A stretch of DNA of 64,000 nt from Agaricus subrufescens (lineage: Eukaryota > Basidiomycota > Agaricomycetes > Agaricales > Agaricaceae): NCBI GenBank assembly GCA_029945375.1, contig CM057058.1, positions 744,001 through 808,000 on the forward strand, in the 5' to 3' direction. The position numbers and the translations under genes were made by a program. Shown here one piece after another: positions 1 to 11,528 of this stretch (its first letter is position 1; every line of letters begins with the position of its first letter). A model generated the notes under the pieces. The model was not told where the DNA came from. It saw only the letters and a list, made by a program, of their open reading frames with translations, and did no database searches.

Positions 1-170
1 CAATTCTCCCTAGGCGCACATCCCAAAAAGTTGCCGTAAAATTCCCCGCGGAATCGGTTGTCGACCAGAGTCAACTGGGGATTCGACGGAGGAACTGGTT
101 AAGGAGATTCCACTCCAGATTTGATTGTGAGGATTCGAGTAGAGGAGATTCTACTGGGTACTTGGGCGGT
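1..170. repeat. Degenerate short repeats, transposon-subterminal style
   Basis: This edge stretch holds several variants of a short motif (GGATTCGAC, GAGATTCC, GAGGATTCGAG, GAGATTCTAC) separated by AACTGGTTAAG-like spacers. The reverse complement of the block near 26.0-26.2 kb has a similar style (AATCGACTGGAGAATTG). Subterminal arrays of this kind are known from CACTA-like DNA transposons. No gene is visible. The assignment is weak because the window starts inside the feature. Confidence 0.25.
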
Positions 171-1120
171 TGTTCAATGAACAAGTGAAAGCATGCTGAA
201 TCCGGATGCGCGGGCTTACCAGAGGCCACTCAATCATGAGGTTGAGGTGTCTTGTTGCACCGATGAAGTTGTTGAGGCCGTTTTTATGAGCGGCTTTATA
301 GAAAGGAAGTTAACTAGAGGTTTGGGGAGGGGGTCGGAATGTCTCTGAAAGCGTGGCAGCTGCGGCAGGGGAGAGTGAACGGTGGGAGGGCGTGGATCGA
401 GAGTGCGTCGGAGGGTCTGGTGTGGGGGTTATTGTGGATGTGGGGGACAGTAGAGGGGGGCTCGTGGGCCTAGGCTGTGGGAGACGGTGAGCAAGGCGCA
501 CGGGAGAGTGAGCGGGGCTGGTGACTAGCGAAAGGAAGGTTGTCCCGACTGATGTTATGGCCAAACAAGGCGACAACAGACTGTAAACAAAATTAGACTC
601 ACCGTCATTTCTACACCGACCAGTACCATCGAACATCGCAGAACATGGATACTAAGCATCGAAGTAAGTTGACCAGGACTTCATGGAGATTTTGGATCAC
701 TTATGCCTACCTTTAGGGCAGATTAAGAACGACAATACGAAGAAGACTCGGTTCTACGGGCAGGAGGTAGAGTATGAAGCCGATATCTCGGACAACGCTT
801 CAGCAAAAAGAGATATTGGTGGTGGGGGGTGGTCAACGGTCATATCAAAAAGGAGAGCGGGTATGAAGAAGTATAAGGCGAAAAATGAAGACACCCAACA
901 CGGCTACTGTGCTGACGATGAAGGCGACGATGGTTTAGACTAATTGCAGAGGAGCTGAAGGTACGAAAGATTGTCATTATCACTTCGTGAAAAATCTTAC
1001 AGGATGTCTTCATACTTGCGCAGTAACGTTATGTCTGAGGGGAGCGTGATGTGGAGTTCCGGGGAAAGAGTCTTTAGCAACCAGCATTCGATATAATTTA
1101 CCCCCCATCATGCTGTTAAC
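171..1120. other. No supportable gene
   Basis: The G-rich stretch around 310-560 gives a long Ser/Pro/Thr reading on the minus strand that looks like base composition rather than a protein. A short plus-strand reading at 683-943 has no partner exon or recognisable motif. Nothing else is supportable here. Confidence 0.3.
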
Positions 1121-1446
1121 AAACCCAACTCACGTTCAATCTTGCGTTGATGTAGCCAGATCCAGTCGGATCCTGGGTAGTCTCCTTAGAATGCGATTAT
1201 TTGCCGGATCCTAAAATGACCGAAGTAGATTCACAGTGGTTCAAAAAATGGAGCAAAAAGCTTACCCTCTCTTCGCAAAAGGACCCCACGTCTGGAAGCG
1301 TTTTTGTTCAACAGTTTAACGATCTCGTCGGGCTGTCATACTCATATATCCAACGTGGTTCCTTCAGCGTATGTATACTTAGTATACTCAGTTTCATTTC
1401 AACTGGAAGTTGTCTGTCATCCCCGGCAGTTAACACATTTGAAGAA
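1121..1446 (-). pseudogene. Degenerate direct repeat, copy 1, with exon-like remnants
   Basis: About 325 bp align with 2551-2880 at roughly three-quarters identity by eye. On the minus strand both copies keep similar peptides: one ending in ASRRGVLLRRE before a GTAAGC donor, and one reading ETTQDPTGSGYINARL. Conservation of reading frame and donor site in two diverged copies suggests fragments of a multi-exon gene. Copy 1 has no clear continuation downstream, so I treat it as a relic. Family unknown. Confidence 0.35.
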
Positions 1447-2205
1447 TTTTGCCCACTCACACGGGACCATCAACCTCGGTAAAAACAACAGCAGTATCTT
1501 TTCAGGCTTGTGATGAGTCAAATTTCAACTTGATGATAGGTCACGATTCCAAATGAGAGGTTGAAGCGACACCCGGGTCAGGGATTTGTTGTTTACGTCG
1601 ATCGTGCGTATCCTCGAACCTTTCCGCGCTTATTAATTACGATTGATTTGTTTTTAGACATCAAAAAACAGCAAGATACATTTAATGACCTTTGCTTCAG
1701 ATGCAACCGAAGCTTGTGCCACGAACTGCGTCTCCTGGCTTCTTCAATCTCACCACGCCTATGACCCATGCAAAGTCAAACACCAACCCTTCGAGTCTTA
1801 GTACGAAATACAAGGGACTTACGGCCGCGCCTTATGCCATCACTTCGAGGTATCGCATATCTTGGGAATGTGCGGAGCTACTCGTCGAGCTGGCGGATGG
1901 TACAACTAATACCGAAGGTGCTCCTGCTACGAGTACCTCCGCACCAGTTGCCTTGGGTACAAGTAGAGAGAAGCGAGAGAGGGAACGGGCGATTACGCTG
2001 GGAGGGGGAGGTCAGTCGAAACTTTCGACTCCAACGCAGTGAATGTCCTGTAGTATGATCTTCTCACCAGGTACATCATCACATTCTGGCCCACCTCCCG
2101 GATCGCCACCTGCGTGAAGAGCCTCTACTAGGTGACACGACCTCAGTCATTGACAGCTGGTGTTACTCCGTGAGATGCTAAACAATGCCGAGGCTGTATT
2201 GTTGA

Positions 2206-2880
2206 CTACTGAGGGATGTGGACTTCCCTTGATAGTGCCTGAAGCGAATTGACGATACTCTTGGCGAAGTCCACCTGAACCACGTAAACTGGTGACTTGT
2301 TGACTCCTCGATTCACTCTTCCAAGCCTCAGAATGGTCAGTTCTCGACTTATCTTACCACCATTCATGCCGATTTTCCCTCTCATGAATGCCACCTTTCC
2401 CGTTATATCCGTCACGTTTAATTGCCCTGGTGCAGCCCGTCGGCCAAAACTGGGAAGAAGGTACTGCCGCAAGGAAAGATCAAAAGGACATGACAAAGAA
2501 TCTTTACCGTCAGTTGTGATTCTTTAAAAGTCACCATTTGATAGAACTTACCACCATAAAGTTCAACCTTGCCTTGATGTAGCTAGAACCAGCTGGATCC
2601 CAAGTAGTCTCTTGAAAACACAATATTTGTCGGATATTCAAATAGCGAAAGTAGACTCATGTGATTCTTTAATAAAAAAAACAGAGCAAAAAGCTCACCC
2701 TTCTTTCGCAAAAGGGCCTCATCCCCATGTCTGGAAGCATTTTGTTTGACAATTCTACCGATCTCTACAGGCTGTCATATCTATATATCCACCATGCGTC
2801 TCCCTTCAGCATATGTATGCTCGGTACGCTCGGTTTCATTTCAACTGGAAGTTGTCTCGTCCCCGGCAGTTAAAACGGCA
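2206..2880 (-). pseudogene. Direct repeat copy 2 plus downstream coding-like exon
   Basis: Bases 2551-2880 are the second copy of the 1121-1446 repeat. They carry an exon-like peptide ETTWDPAGSSYIKARL followed by a GTAAGT donor. A GCAG acceptor leads into the open minus-strand stretch 2206-2496 (reading GQLNVTDITGKVAFMRGK and onward to a stop), which could be the last exon of the same gene. I could not connect all exons in one phase, and no domain is recognisable. It could be a small lineage-specific gene or a decayed paralogue. It is tail to tail with nothing and lies just beyond the 3' end of the 2893-4290 gene. Confidence 0.35.
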
Positions 2881-2892
2881 ATAATGGGTTAC

Positions 2893-4290
2893 TTAAAAAT
2901 AAGGGGACAACCTTTGGGTCCTGCCATCAGAATGTAGAGTTAGCGCTGTCGCAAAGCTCTCATCTAGACTTACCTGTCTAAGAGGTCGGAGTCGGATGCA
3001 GCGTATGCAACCTGGCTGTAGAAATCCTTCAGCTTACGACATCTACGCAAGTCACAATAGCCCTTTATTATGAATCTTTGGGTGATTTCTCGTACGAGGC
3101 CTGACATTTGCTCGAGACATCCTCGCACATTGTGCAGGTATAACATCCCTTGATCATTCATGCTTGAACCGGCGATTTGTTGTAAAGACGCCTCGATTGT
3201 GAAGAGATGGTTTATGTTGTTGTATTGTTGAGCAACTTGAAGCCAGCGAGGGTAACCAGCCTCAAAGTCAACTTCTAATTTGGTCAAATCGAGAGTGGCG
3301 GCTAGCAGCTGCCCGCGATAAATGCTAGCTGCTTGTCTAATGACTTGACTTGTACGCAATTCCTCGTTCAATCGAGGGGGAAAAACGACGGCGATGCTAT
3401 AAGATTGGTCAATCAAGGAAGAAACCTTATCCATGGTCGCTTACCGAGTAACAATACATTTCATCTGCTCCGACAGCAAAAGTGAATTTGTGATACAGGA
3501 GCTGAGGCTGTTCATAAACATCTCTGTAGCTGCAGCCATCCTGTCTCTCAACGTCGTTTGATTACCGTTGAAAGCAAAAGACAGTTCTAAAGCAGAGACT
3601 TTCAACTTCTTTATGACAAATAATAACTTGGCAGTGTTCCGATAGCGAAATGGCACATTCTCAGGCGTGATCTCGTCGATCAGGTTATTGTCGTAATAGC
3701 CATCCGCATCGTCGTTTCCGTTGTCCTCGTCTTCGGGGTTGTCGTCACCGCCACCGTAATTGTTGTTCTCGTTCTCGTTCTCGTCAAGGTCAGCTTCGTC
3801 ATTGTTAGGCCCATGGTAGTCAGAGACACCATCACTTTCGTTGCCCACTTCCTCAGCGTCTGGCGCTGTATCACTATCATCATGTTGTTGGGGAAAGAGA
3901 ATGTCGGCAGATGGAGGAACCGGCATTACAGAAACAGCGCATGTACACAAAAACGCCCCCAGCATGAAGAGGGTGAATCTATCTTGTGCCGTTAGAACAG
4001 AGGAATCCGGATTGCCAGCAGTCTGTTGAAACGCTGAGAATAAAGCGACTCTGGATGACTCAAACCTACGGGCAACTCCTGGAATCCGGGCATTGATTCC
4101 AGTGTATCCTGGTGACGTAGCGATTCACGGGGCAGAAGCGTGAAGCCTCCGCCAGGGATAAATAGAACCCCTTCAATGTCACCTGAAAAGAAGGGATGTC
4201 AGAATTAAGATGGTTTAGTAGAATAAGCAAGACACTACCTATGGGTCCAGGTATCATCAATGAGGCGTATTGCTCTGGTTGAGAAGACAT
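2893..4290 (-). CDS. Single-pass membrane protein with acidic segment and helical C-terminus
   Basis: Five exons fit one frame: 4239-4290, 4070-4182, 3445-4022, 2974-3396 and 2893-2920, giving 397 aa. The introns are 48-56 nt with GTAGTG, GTAGGT, GTAAGC and GTAAGT donors. The N-terminal ~75 residues lack a signal peptide. A hydrophobic stretch near residues 78-95 (FMLGAFLCTCAVSVMP) is a probable signal anchor. It is followed by a ~75-residue Asp/Glu/Asn-rich low-complexity segment and then ~220 residues predicted by composition to be helical. No family is recognised. The neighbour at 5672-7663 has a related layout, so the two may be distant paralogues. The start is the first ATG in frame; a further upstream exon cannot be excluded. 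Confidence 0.55.
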
Positions 4291-5671
4291 TCAGTACTTA
4301 ATATATGTAAGAGAGGTATAATCATCGAAGCCACAAACTATCCGATTTTATAGCGAACAAGAAATAGACGGCTTTGACAGAAATAGAATTGTCACCCAGT
4401 GAAACGCATATGTCAGACAATGGGAAGTACAAAGGTCAAGTTACACCTGGATTGAGCATAAGGTTGCCACCGGGATTTTCGCTGGAAACATCGGCACGAT
4501 TCGTGGGATATATCAACCGCTAGAGTTGTCCTTGTTATTCGTCAAGGAGTTGTTAGCGGCGGTCACCAGGTACATTGATTTAAGTAGCCCTGAATCAGCC
4601 CTAACACGCTGTTTGGTTCCTCAAAGCAGTCACTTCAGCTTACCTTTGTAGGAGAATCTCGGGGCTCGAATTTATTGACAACTTCGTTAAGGATTTGTAC
4701 GGTATGGCCTACTACTCCCAAAACTGTGAAGAATCTTGAGAGTAGAGAGAATCATAGTGATTTGTGACGATACTGATCTCCATTATCGCTGGCTTCGAAT
4801 CTAACTGAGCATCGTTAACTAGGAATTCGAGTCAAGTCCCGGGAAGTGCATAAGGCATCCTTGTTCAACATCTCCCAGTGGAAACATTCTCTTTGGTCAT
4901 TCAGTCTGCGCTTTTAATCTAGAATGGGCCTCACCAAAATCCCTGTTGAGTCTATTGGATATTATGGTTACATCGGTCCAAAGAGAAAAACGCCAACTAG
5001 ATGCTATACTTGACAGACACGGGTTTTCATTGTCATCGAAAATATTTTTAATAGCAATTCGACTCACCCTAGAACCTGGATCCTCCAGCCAACCTCAAGA
5101 TCTGGAGTAAGAACAAAAACACAAGGGCCATGAGCACTCTTGGTTTAAAGTCAAAGAAAATTCCCGAAGGGCGAGACGCACTCCTCGATGGTCTAACAAG
5201 CGGAGGATAAAACATACTCTCCACAAAGCAAAGACCGAAAGCAGGGTGGAGTGGAAGGGTCGATGACACACTTCACTAATGATTTCAGAAGGCTAAAAAG
5301 CTCTCTCCGAAACGCGTTGGAGGACATGTGTACTCTCCTGTACGATTGAAAATGAGTGAGGCAGCCAGAAACATGCGGATGGGTTGAGAGAACAGTGTGA
5401 AGTGGTAAGATGTCACAGATGTGACCGATCCACCTACAGTAACTTGGCCAACACGTGTTCGCGTATGATGCCGAATCTCCGAATCTCCCTGCGCCTCTCG
5501 TCAAAAATGGAAGTATTGCCTCCACTAAAATCAGAAAGCCATTTTACGATCATCACACTTTACGAGGATTATACCGAAGAACATTAGCATGATCATTGTA
5601 ACTTAGAAAAAGGTAAGGACGGTGTGACAAGGCATAGGTACTATTAGAAAACTATGTTTGCATAACGAGTA
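4291..5671. other. Intergenic, no gene supported
   Basis: Several minus-strand stretches are open (for example 5193-5525), but none has a splice partner, conserved motif or good composition. The stretch contains one copy of a short repeated motif at 5314-5340, described separately. Confidence 0.4.
5314..5340. repeat. Short dispersed motif, copy 1 of 3
   Basis: GCGTTGGAGGAC followed eight bases later by ACTCTCCTG. The motif recurs at 8176-8202 and 8301-8327. The GGAG and CTCC halves make each copy weakly palindromic. Its function is not evident. Confidence 0.4.
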
Positions 5672-7663
5672 TCACTGGGAGCACCGGATGGCGTGGGGAT
5701 ATATATGAGCAAGGCGATCCTTCAACCCACGGACCTGACCATCCTGGACAGTGACGACCATCGCCAGACCCATAAGACTTAGATCTGCTTTGATTCTCTG
5801 GGCATCAACGCGATCAAGAAGAGTAGGGAGATTGACACTTCCGGGTACAGAGTTTTTGAAACCCAAAATTGCCCTTATTCCCATTGGAATGAGACGATGA
5901 CGAAATGAAGTCTCGGTGGATGTCGCCAGACGACGACGGATATGGACTAAAGCCTCTTGCAAATAATCCAGATAAAGTTGAACCTCGTTGATTTCCCCTT
6001 GAGATCGCGCCAGCTGAGCTAGTCGGGGTTCAAAGTCACAGACAACATCTTCGACCATTTGGTTGGCAGAAGACTGTAGGAAGAGCATTTGACCGCGGGA
6101 GAACGAGAGTAGTTGCTTCGCAGCGGAAATTCTGGCCACCGGACTGTCAGCTAGGATTTCCATAGCAGCATTTAATTAACCAACCTTTCGTCGATTACAT
6201 GATTGACTTCACTGACTCGTTGCATCAGCTTTGCGGATCGAGATGACGCATCTGGGACAATTTCCAGAATGTTCGAGATAAATTCCTTGTCCTCTAGGTG
6301 ACCGTTCTGTACCGTTACAACTAGCTCTGCCACTAATGATTCCAGATGGCGCAATTCCGAACCAGAAACAGAAGTAGGTGTCAAAACCAATGCGGTGGGT
6401 CGAGCGAGGAGACTGCTCATAGGCGATAATGATAAGACGCCTCCCATGACGGCAAAAACAGCGAACAAAACACCCAGAAGGCACAATACAAATGACTATA
6501 CAAATTGGAATGAGCTCAATATTTTGTGATAAGGGCTGAGCTAACCGGCAACTGTGACTTGCACGAGTTCATAGATGTTACTGCAAAAACTGTTAGAGTG
6601 CTTTGGAATTAAAGTGGGATGCTACTTGCACGAGTCGTCACCGATAGCAGCATTAATTGGATTAGGCTCAACGTCTGCGCAAAATCAGAATGCTTGCTTG
6701 GTTGTTTGACTTAAAACACCTACCGTAATGTCCGGGAAGAGTTTCAACTGTGCCATGGGAATGATTCGAACCAATCGATGCTTCAGACATAGTCCAATCG
6801 TCCATACAAATTTCAGGGGAAGTTGTATACGAAAGTGAAGATACACTCTCCAAAGCGAAGACTTCATCAAACGAGACATGAGACTCTGGAGAGTTCATGT
6901 CGAAATCTTCATCCTCAAGTCCGCTAAAATTCATTATATTGTCATGAGATAAGGCTGAAGTTCCAGGAGCATCTTCGTAATGCTGTGATGGAATATTGTA
7001 TTCCGTGGACCTGCTAGTGTTCAAGGAAGTGGTGACAGATGGAGAAGTTACCTCTACCACGTAGGCTCCGGGTTGAAACGAATGTAACGAGCTCGTTTGA
7101 TAATCAAAGGTGTCGAGTCCTTCGCTTTCCGAGGCGGGGTCTTCCCCGTGAAATGAGGTAACGAAATCCTCATTTTCCAAAGCAAGGTCTTCTCCATAAA
7201 ATGATTCAGCGTCGTGCTCGAAAGAGGGTACATAAGGAACTAGGGAGGTTACGTTGAGACCTTCGTCGCCTGGCCCGCCGTAAGGATTCAAGAAATATTC
7301 AGGGGGAGGAAGAGACAGAGTACGCGAAGCCAAGGCTTCAGAAGTAAGCGCTTCTTCGTCGAAGGATTGTGATGGAACGTCAACTTCCGTAGACTCGCTA
7401 GTGAAGTATGAATAGACAGAAACTGTTTGGTGTTCGAAAGTAATAAAGCCATTCACTGGAACGAGAGATCAACGATCAAGTCAGCCAAGGCCAGCTGGAT
7501 GAGAGTGAAGCTCACAGGCTGTTTCATATACATTATTGCTTAACCGCATATCGACACTGTCAGAGGGCTGTAGTAAATCCCTTGTATCCTTTGTTTGTAG
7601 AGCAGAGCGCTTTGCAAGCCTCGTCCGGCGAGGTGTCAAATAAGGAGCGAATCTTGGCATCAC
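5672..7663 (-). CDS. Single-pass membrane protein with Ser/Glu-rich N-terminus and helical C-terminus
   Basis: A multi-exon minus-strand gene. Exon 1 is 7516-7663 (start MMPRFAPYLTPRRTRLAKR). Exon 2 is 6724-7455, a 244-codon Ser/Glu/Asp-rich segment with tandem phrases such as FYGEDLALENEDFV and FHGEDPASESEGLD. Small exons follow near 6626-6674 and 6550-6580. The next exon, from 6495, encodes a membrane helix (LLGVLFAVFAVMGGVLSL). A 41-nt intron near 6173 joins it in frame to 5672-6132, which encodes a helical region ending IRCSQ. The donor of the fourth exon is uncertain because several GT sites fit the phase. No family is recognised. The layout (charged N-terminus, one helix, helical tail) resembles the 2893-4290 gene. 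The repeated GEDxAxE phrases are an internal duplication. Confidence 0.5.
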
Positions 7664-8528
7664 AGAACTAGAATGAAAAAGAATGAAAAGGTCGGAATAC
7701 TGGCATCAGGCAAGCGATAAACCTTTATAATGGGACAATTTGCGACCTATTTAGCAGGTGTTGTAGTGGTTGGAAGTTGCTTGGTATCCAAGAAAAAATC
7801 GGCTGGGTGACGAAATTCTTGAGGAGCGGCGACCCTACAACATCAATTCAAGCGACCCTTTGATGACCAAACAAAAGTTGTCGTGGGTATGCATGGGTCC
7901 AAGGAAACCGCCGTTGGAACAAGGGGCTCGCGCCGCTTCTTGTTGAATAGAGTCGGTGGATGATACCAAGAGGGGCAAACCACACTCTTTGACAGCCACA
8001 TTCAGCATCTAGATTAGCTGTTTCAAGATTAAGCTGTCTTGTTGAGTTGAGCGATATTCGGCTAAGTATGACAAAGGAGTGCCGGACGGTGACAAAAGCA
8101 GAACAAGGCGGAGGGCTGAGACGCCCCTGACGGAATGATGATAACTTTCAAAGAGTCATAACGCTCGCCTAAAGGGTGTTGGAGGACTTCAGTACTCTCC
8201 TGTTCCTTTCATGTATGTACCTTTCGAGGACAAAAATAGCTACCAAGTGAGTCTTGTATGGTGTTTAGTTTCAAAAGTTCGGGTTATACTCTCTGGAAAA
8301 GCGTTGGAGGACCTCGGTGCTCTCCAGCCCTTTCATGCACATTTTCGGAACAAGAAGACCGGAAGTTTGATCAAGCATTTTCCATGGGAAGAGATCGTCG
8401 GATCGATCGTGACATGTGTCAGCCCGTGCCGATCGTCAATTGTCAGTGTTGCATATATTTTTTTTTCAAAGAAAGTCGTACAGGTAGATCAAGATTCATT
8501 CACGATTCTAGAACAAAGTAACGGCCTT
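7664..8528. other. Intergenic with two tandem motif copies
   Basis: No gene is supported on either strand. The region holds two copies of the TTGGAGGAC...CTCTCC motif (8176-8202, 8301-8327). Both continue into a shared TTTCATG tail, so they form a diverged tandem repeat with a ~125 bp period. Confidence 0.4.
8176..8327. repeat. Diverged tandem repeat, motif copies 2 and 3
   Basis: Copies at 8176-8202 (GTGTTGGAGGAC ... ACTCTCCTG) and 8301-8327 (GCGTTGGAGGAC ... GCTCTCCAG) are each followed by CCTTTCATG. The spacing is about 125 bp. A third copy lies at 5314-5340 without the tail. Confidence 0.4.
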
Positions 8529-10805
8529 TCAAGGAAACAGATGAGGAACACAAGCAGCTCTACCGAAATAATCAAAGAACATTTGGCAATAGAAATTTGC
8601 GACCAAAGACTCGACGCGCTCGACGTAGACCTTAGCCTGGGGATCTTGATCGATGATATTAGTGGTTAACAGTGCTTGAGGAGCATTCAGCCAGTCGACG
8701 ACGACATTCCGGAAGGCTTCGATATACGGCCGCCGCTCTTCCCAATCGGTAGAGGATAAACCACATTGATGTTGAGGTAGATCGACAGTAAGAATGCTTT
8801 CATGGACAAAGATACTGCGAAGTTTCTTCTCTCGGAGGACTGCGCCATCTGTAGTCTGCCAGTGATCTGCCATAACACATCGATCAAGATTCACCAGCTC
8901 GATATTAAAGTTGTGTTGTTGAACGTCCCAAGCCACCAGACGGTGACCCCGTACCTGAAAGTCAAGTTCTCCGCGGCGCCAGACAATTTGACCATTCCAA
9001 CTTATAGCTTCCACATCCTCCATCTTCGGAGTTCTAATACAAAAAATCTCTTTGGCCACTTCCTGCGATTTTGCATTACGGCGGGCAGTACGAGAAAGTT
9101 TTCCATTTCCTTCCATAGGTGTAGAACGTCGCCGCGTGTCTGGACGAAGGAGCTCCAGTTGTAAGCTGATATCGCGAAGATAAGACCGCCATTGGTGTAG
9201 GTGAGGCAATGGAAGTGTGCGAGGTAGAAAGTCGCCCATGTGACTTAACCAACGCGTACGAATTGAAAGCCATGCGAGAACATTTTCCAAACTTTTGTTT
9301 TCTTCACCACACAATATGTAGGAGCTCGGAAATGCATATCCTTTAAAAATAGAGCGCTGAGGATGTTCGATAGCACGACGATGCACATCGACCTTTTTTA
9401 AGGCATCGGCCCAGGAATTGGACGGTTGAGAGCTGTATACCGAGAGGGGTGGTTGAAAAGGGGCGAGATTGATCTTGGTGTCCGACGCTTTCGTAGCAGT
9501 ACGCAAGACTACCTGAGCCTTCGAATCTGCACAAAATTAGATCTCAAAAGGCGAAAGTTGGTGAAGATACTCACATGGCTGAGCCCGCTGGCCTTGTATT
9601 CCCGCATGAAGACGAGATGTTGTTTGAGACCGAGGAGTTCTCTGCGCAGAAGTAGAGGTAGAACCGGCACTCGAAGGCACAAGTACCGATTGTACTGAAT
9701 GAGGAAGTGGAGCCGGGGTAGCCTTCTGGGTCAGAGTGATTGAATCCTCATCGACCATTAGGGTCATAACGGCTTGACCTGGTTTCCATTTGTAGATTCG
9801 GAGATACATACTATCGGAAAGAGGGCCGCTGTAAAAGATCGGGGCTCCAGTCATGCGCTTGACGACAATGTTTGCTTGAGCGGGCTCCTTTGGGTACCAT
9901 GGATTTATGATGGTCGCGTCGTCCGACACCTGGGATGGGCGTCGAACAAGCCAGACTGGAACACCCTTTTCGTACATTTCATGAGCGACTTGGAGACGAT
10001 CGGTAACGCATCCCATCAAGTCATTATTGGCCTCAGGATATTCCTGCCCCCCCGAGACCATACGATCAAATTTTGTGATCTTGTCCAGGAGTGCGCGAAC
10101 CTCGAGGAAGCACCGTTGGGCCCAAGTAACATTGAGCTTCATCGTAAAGTAGCTTGACGTGCCAAATTTCAAGGCCGCGACACAAGCGCGCATCTGGGCC
10201 GCAGCTATTTGAAGTCTTTGATGGTCCAGTCCATTGCTGCATTCGCAAGAGTCGACTTCTTCCATGAATTTGGTACGTAGCCCAAACAAGTGGTCCGCTA
10301 TACCTTGGTTAAGACGTCCATCATCATCTCCACCATCTTCTGAGTTAGGTTCGAAGTCGCAGTAGCCCATGTCCCACCATAGCTGTCGAAGAGGGTGAGA
10401 TTCTAGGCGGCTGGGTAGGGGTTTACGCAGGATATAGGCAAAGTGCTCTTGACCATCAAAGTACCATTGAGGCCATTGGGACCAGTCCTCCGCTCCCCAT
10501 CGTCCGTCTTCACAAATCGAAATAACTTGCTTTTCCAGGTTGACCTGAGGTAAATGATCGGCATTGGGGGTGCTGATGACCAGCCCGTCGCTCTTGCATG
10601 CCAGCGTGTCGTAATCTTTGATGTGAGCTGATATGTACCTTGACTTGAGCTCTCCAATAAATCGTGCATCTGTTACTTGAATCTGATCTTGAGATATTCT
10701 CAATAACCTCAACCAAATATCCGAACTCAAGCACACACCATCGTTTGGCCGACAGAATGAGGTGAAAACAAGTCTTCCTGCACTGTCGCGTGTTCTAGGT
10801 GGCAT
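8529..10805 (-). CDS. Conserved Agaricomycete protein of unknown function (742 aa)
   Basis: Two exons, 9575-10805 and 8529-9526. They are joined by a 48-nt intron with a GTGAGT donor and TGCAG acceptor and keep one frame of 742 codons plus stop. There is no signal peptide, membrane helix or catalytic motif that I recognise. The first ~360 residues look globular, with many Trp residues and an EKGVPVWLVRRPSQ segment. A Ser/Thr/Pro/Gln linker follows around residues 365-410. The C-terminal ~330 residues contain a basic patch (NGKLSRTARRNAKSQE) and a second globular part. From memory of mushroom proteomes, large hypothetical proteins with the GVPVWLVR phrase are common and multi-copy, but their function is unknown to me. 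The start is an ATG (MPPRTRDSAGRL) at the head of a long open frame. Confidence 0.7.
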
Positions 10806-11528
10806 TTTCTCTACGCAGTTTTCAGTGACACGTTTGAGCTGCAGGATGAGTGCGGCAGGATGAGCGACACTATGGTCTGCTCACCAATGAGTGGGGACTT
10901 TACAGTTCACCCCCCGCGATGTACGGCGTCCGAGTGATTTGAAATTCTACTCGAACGCTAGGCCAAAAGAAACGAAACTGGGCGTACCGGTGTCAGAATA
11001 CGACGGGAGGTATGAGTCAGGTGTGAGTAGTTGATCGCGAAAGGAAGAGGGGGTAACCAAGGAAAGTTGCAAGTTGATTTGATCTGTTTAATTACAACAC
11101 GTGATCATTTTCTATTTTCTATTTTCTTGGCACAGATCGCGATTCACATTCAATACAAGCGTATATTTAGATAACTAATGTGTTACAAGTATAGATAAAG
11201 CAGTCCAAAGAATGTCAGAAGCACAATTGCAAGACGGTGAACACTCGAGCTGGATGAACCTTTGTTTTTGTGGGGTACTGGAGCAATATGAGTCTGACTG
11301 CCTGGTAGGTTTAATATCTGCACTTGCCATCGACCTTCCAAACATGAATCGCTTTTGGACCCTCAGTGATAGCGGCGATTCGGCACGTAATTTGCGTTTG
11401 AGTACAGCTTCGCGTCCACTTCATGATCAATCATATTAAGACCTACAGCGATTGTTGTAAAGGTACGTACGGCAAGGTGTGTTATACGCTGATGTTCTAT
11501 TTTTCACTTTAATGATGAATACCATGTT
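10806..11528. other. Intergenic, no gene supported
   Basis: This is the upstream region of the 742-aa gene and the downstream region of the WD40-like gene, both on the minus strand. Short open stretches such as 11212-11439 have no support. TTTTCTATTTTCTATTTTCTTGG near 11110-11132 is a small tandem T-rich tract. Confidence 0.4.

Noticed and set aside
310..636. Ser/Pro/Thr-rich 108-residue frame at the left edge
   Set aside because: Its composition follows from a G-rich strand, and there is no splice context or family pattern.
3680..3883. Thr/Arg-rich minus-strand frame with a repetitive peptide
   Set aside because: It is the out-of-frame reading of the Asp/Asn/Glu-rich low-complexity exon of the 2893-4290 gene.
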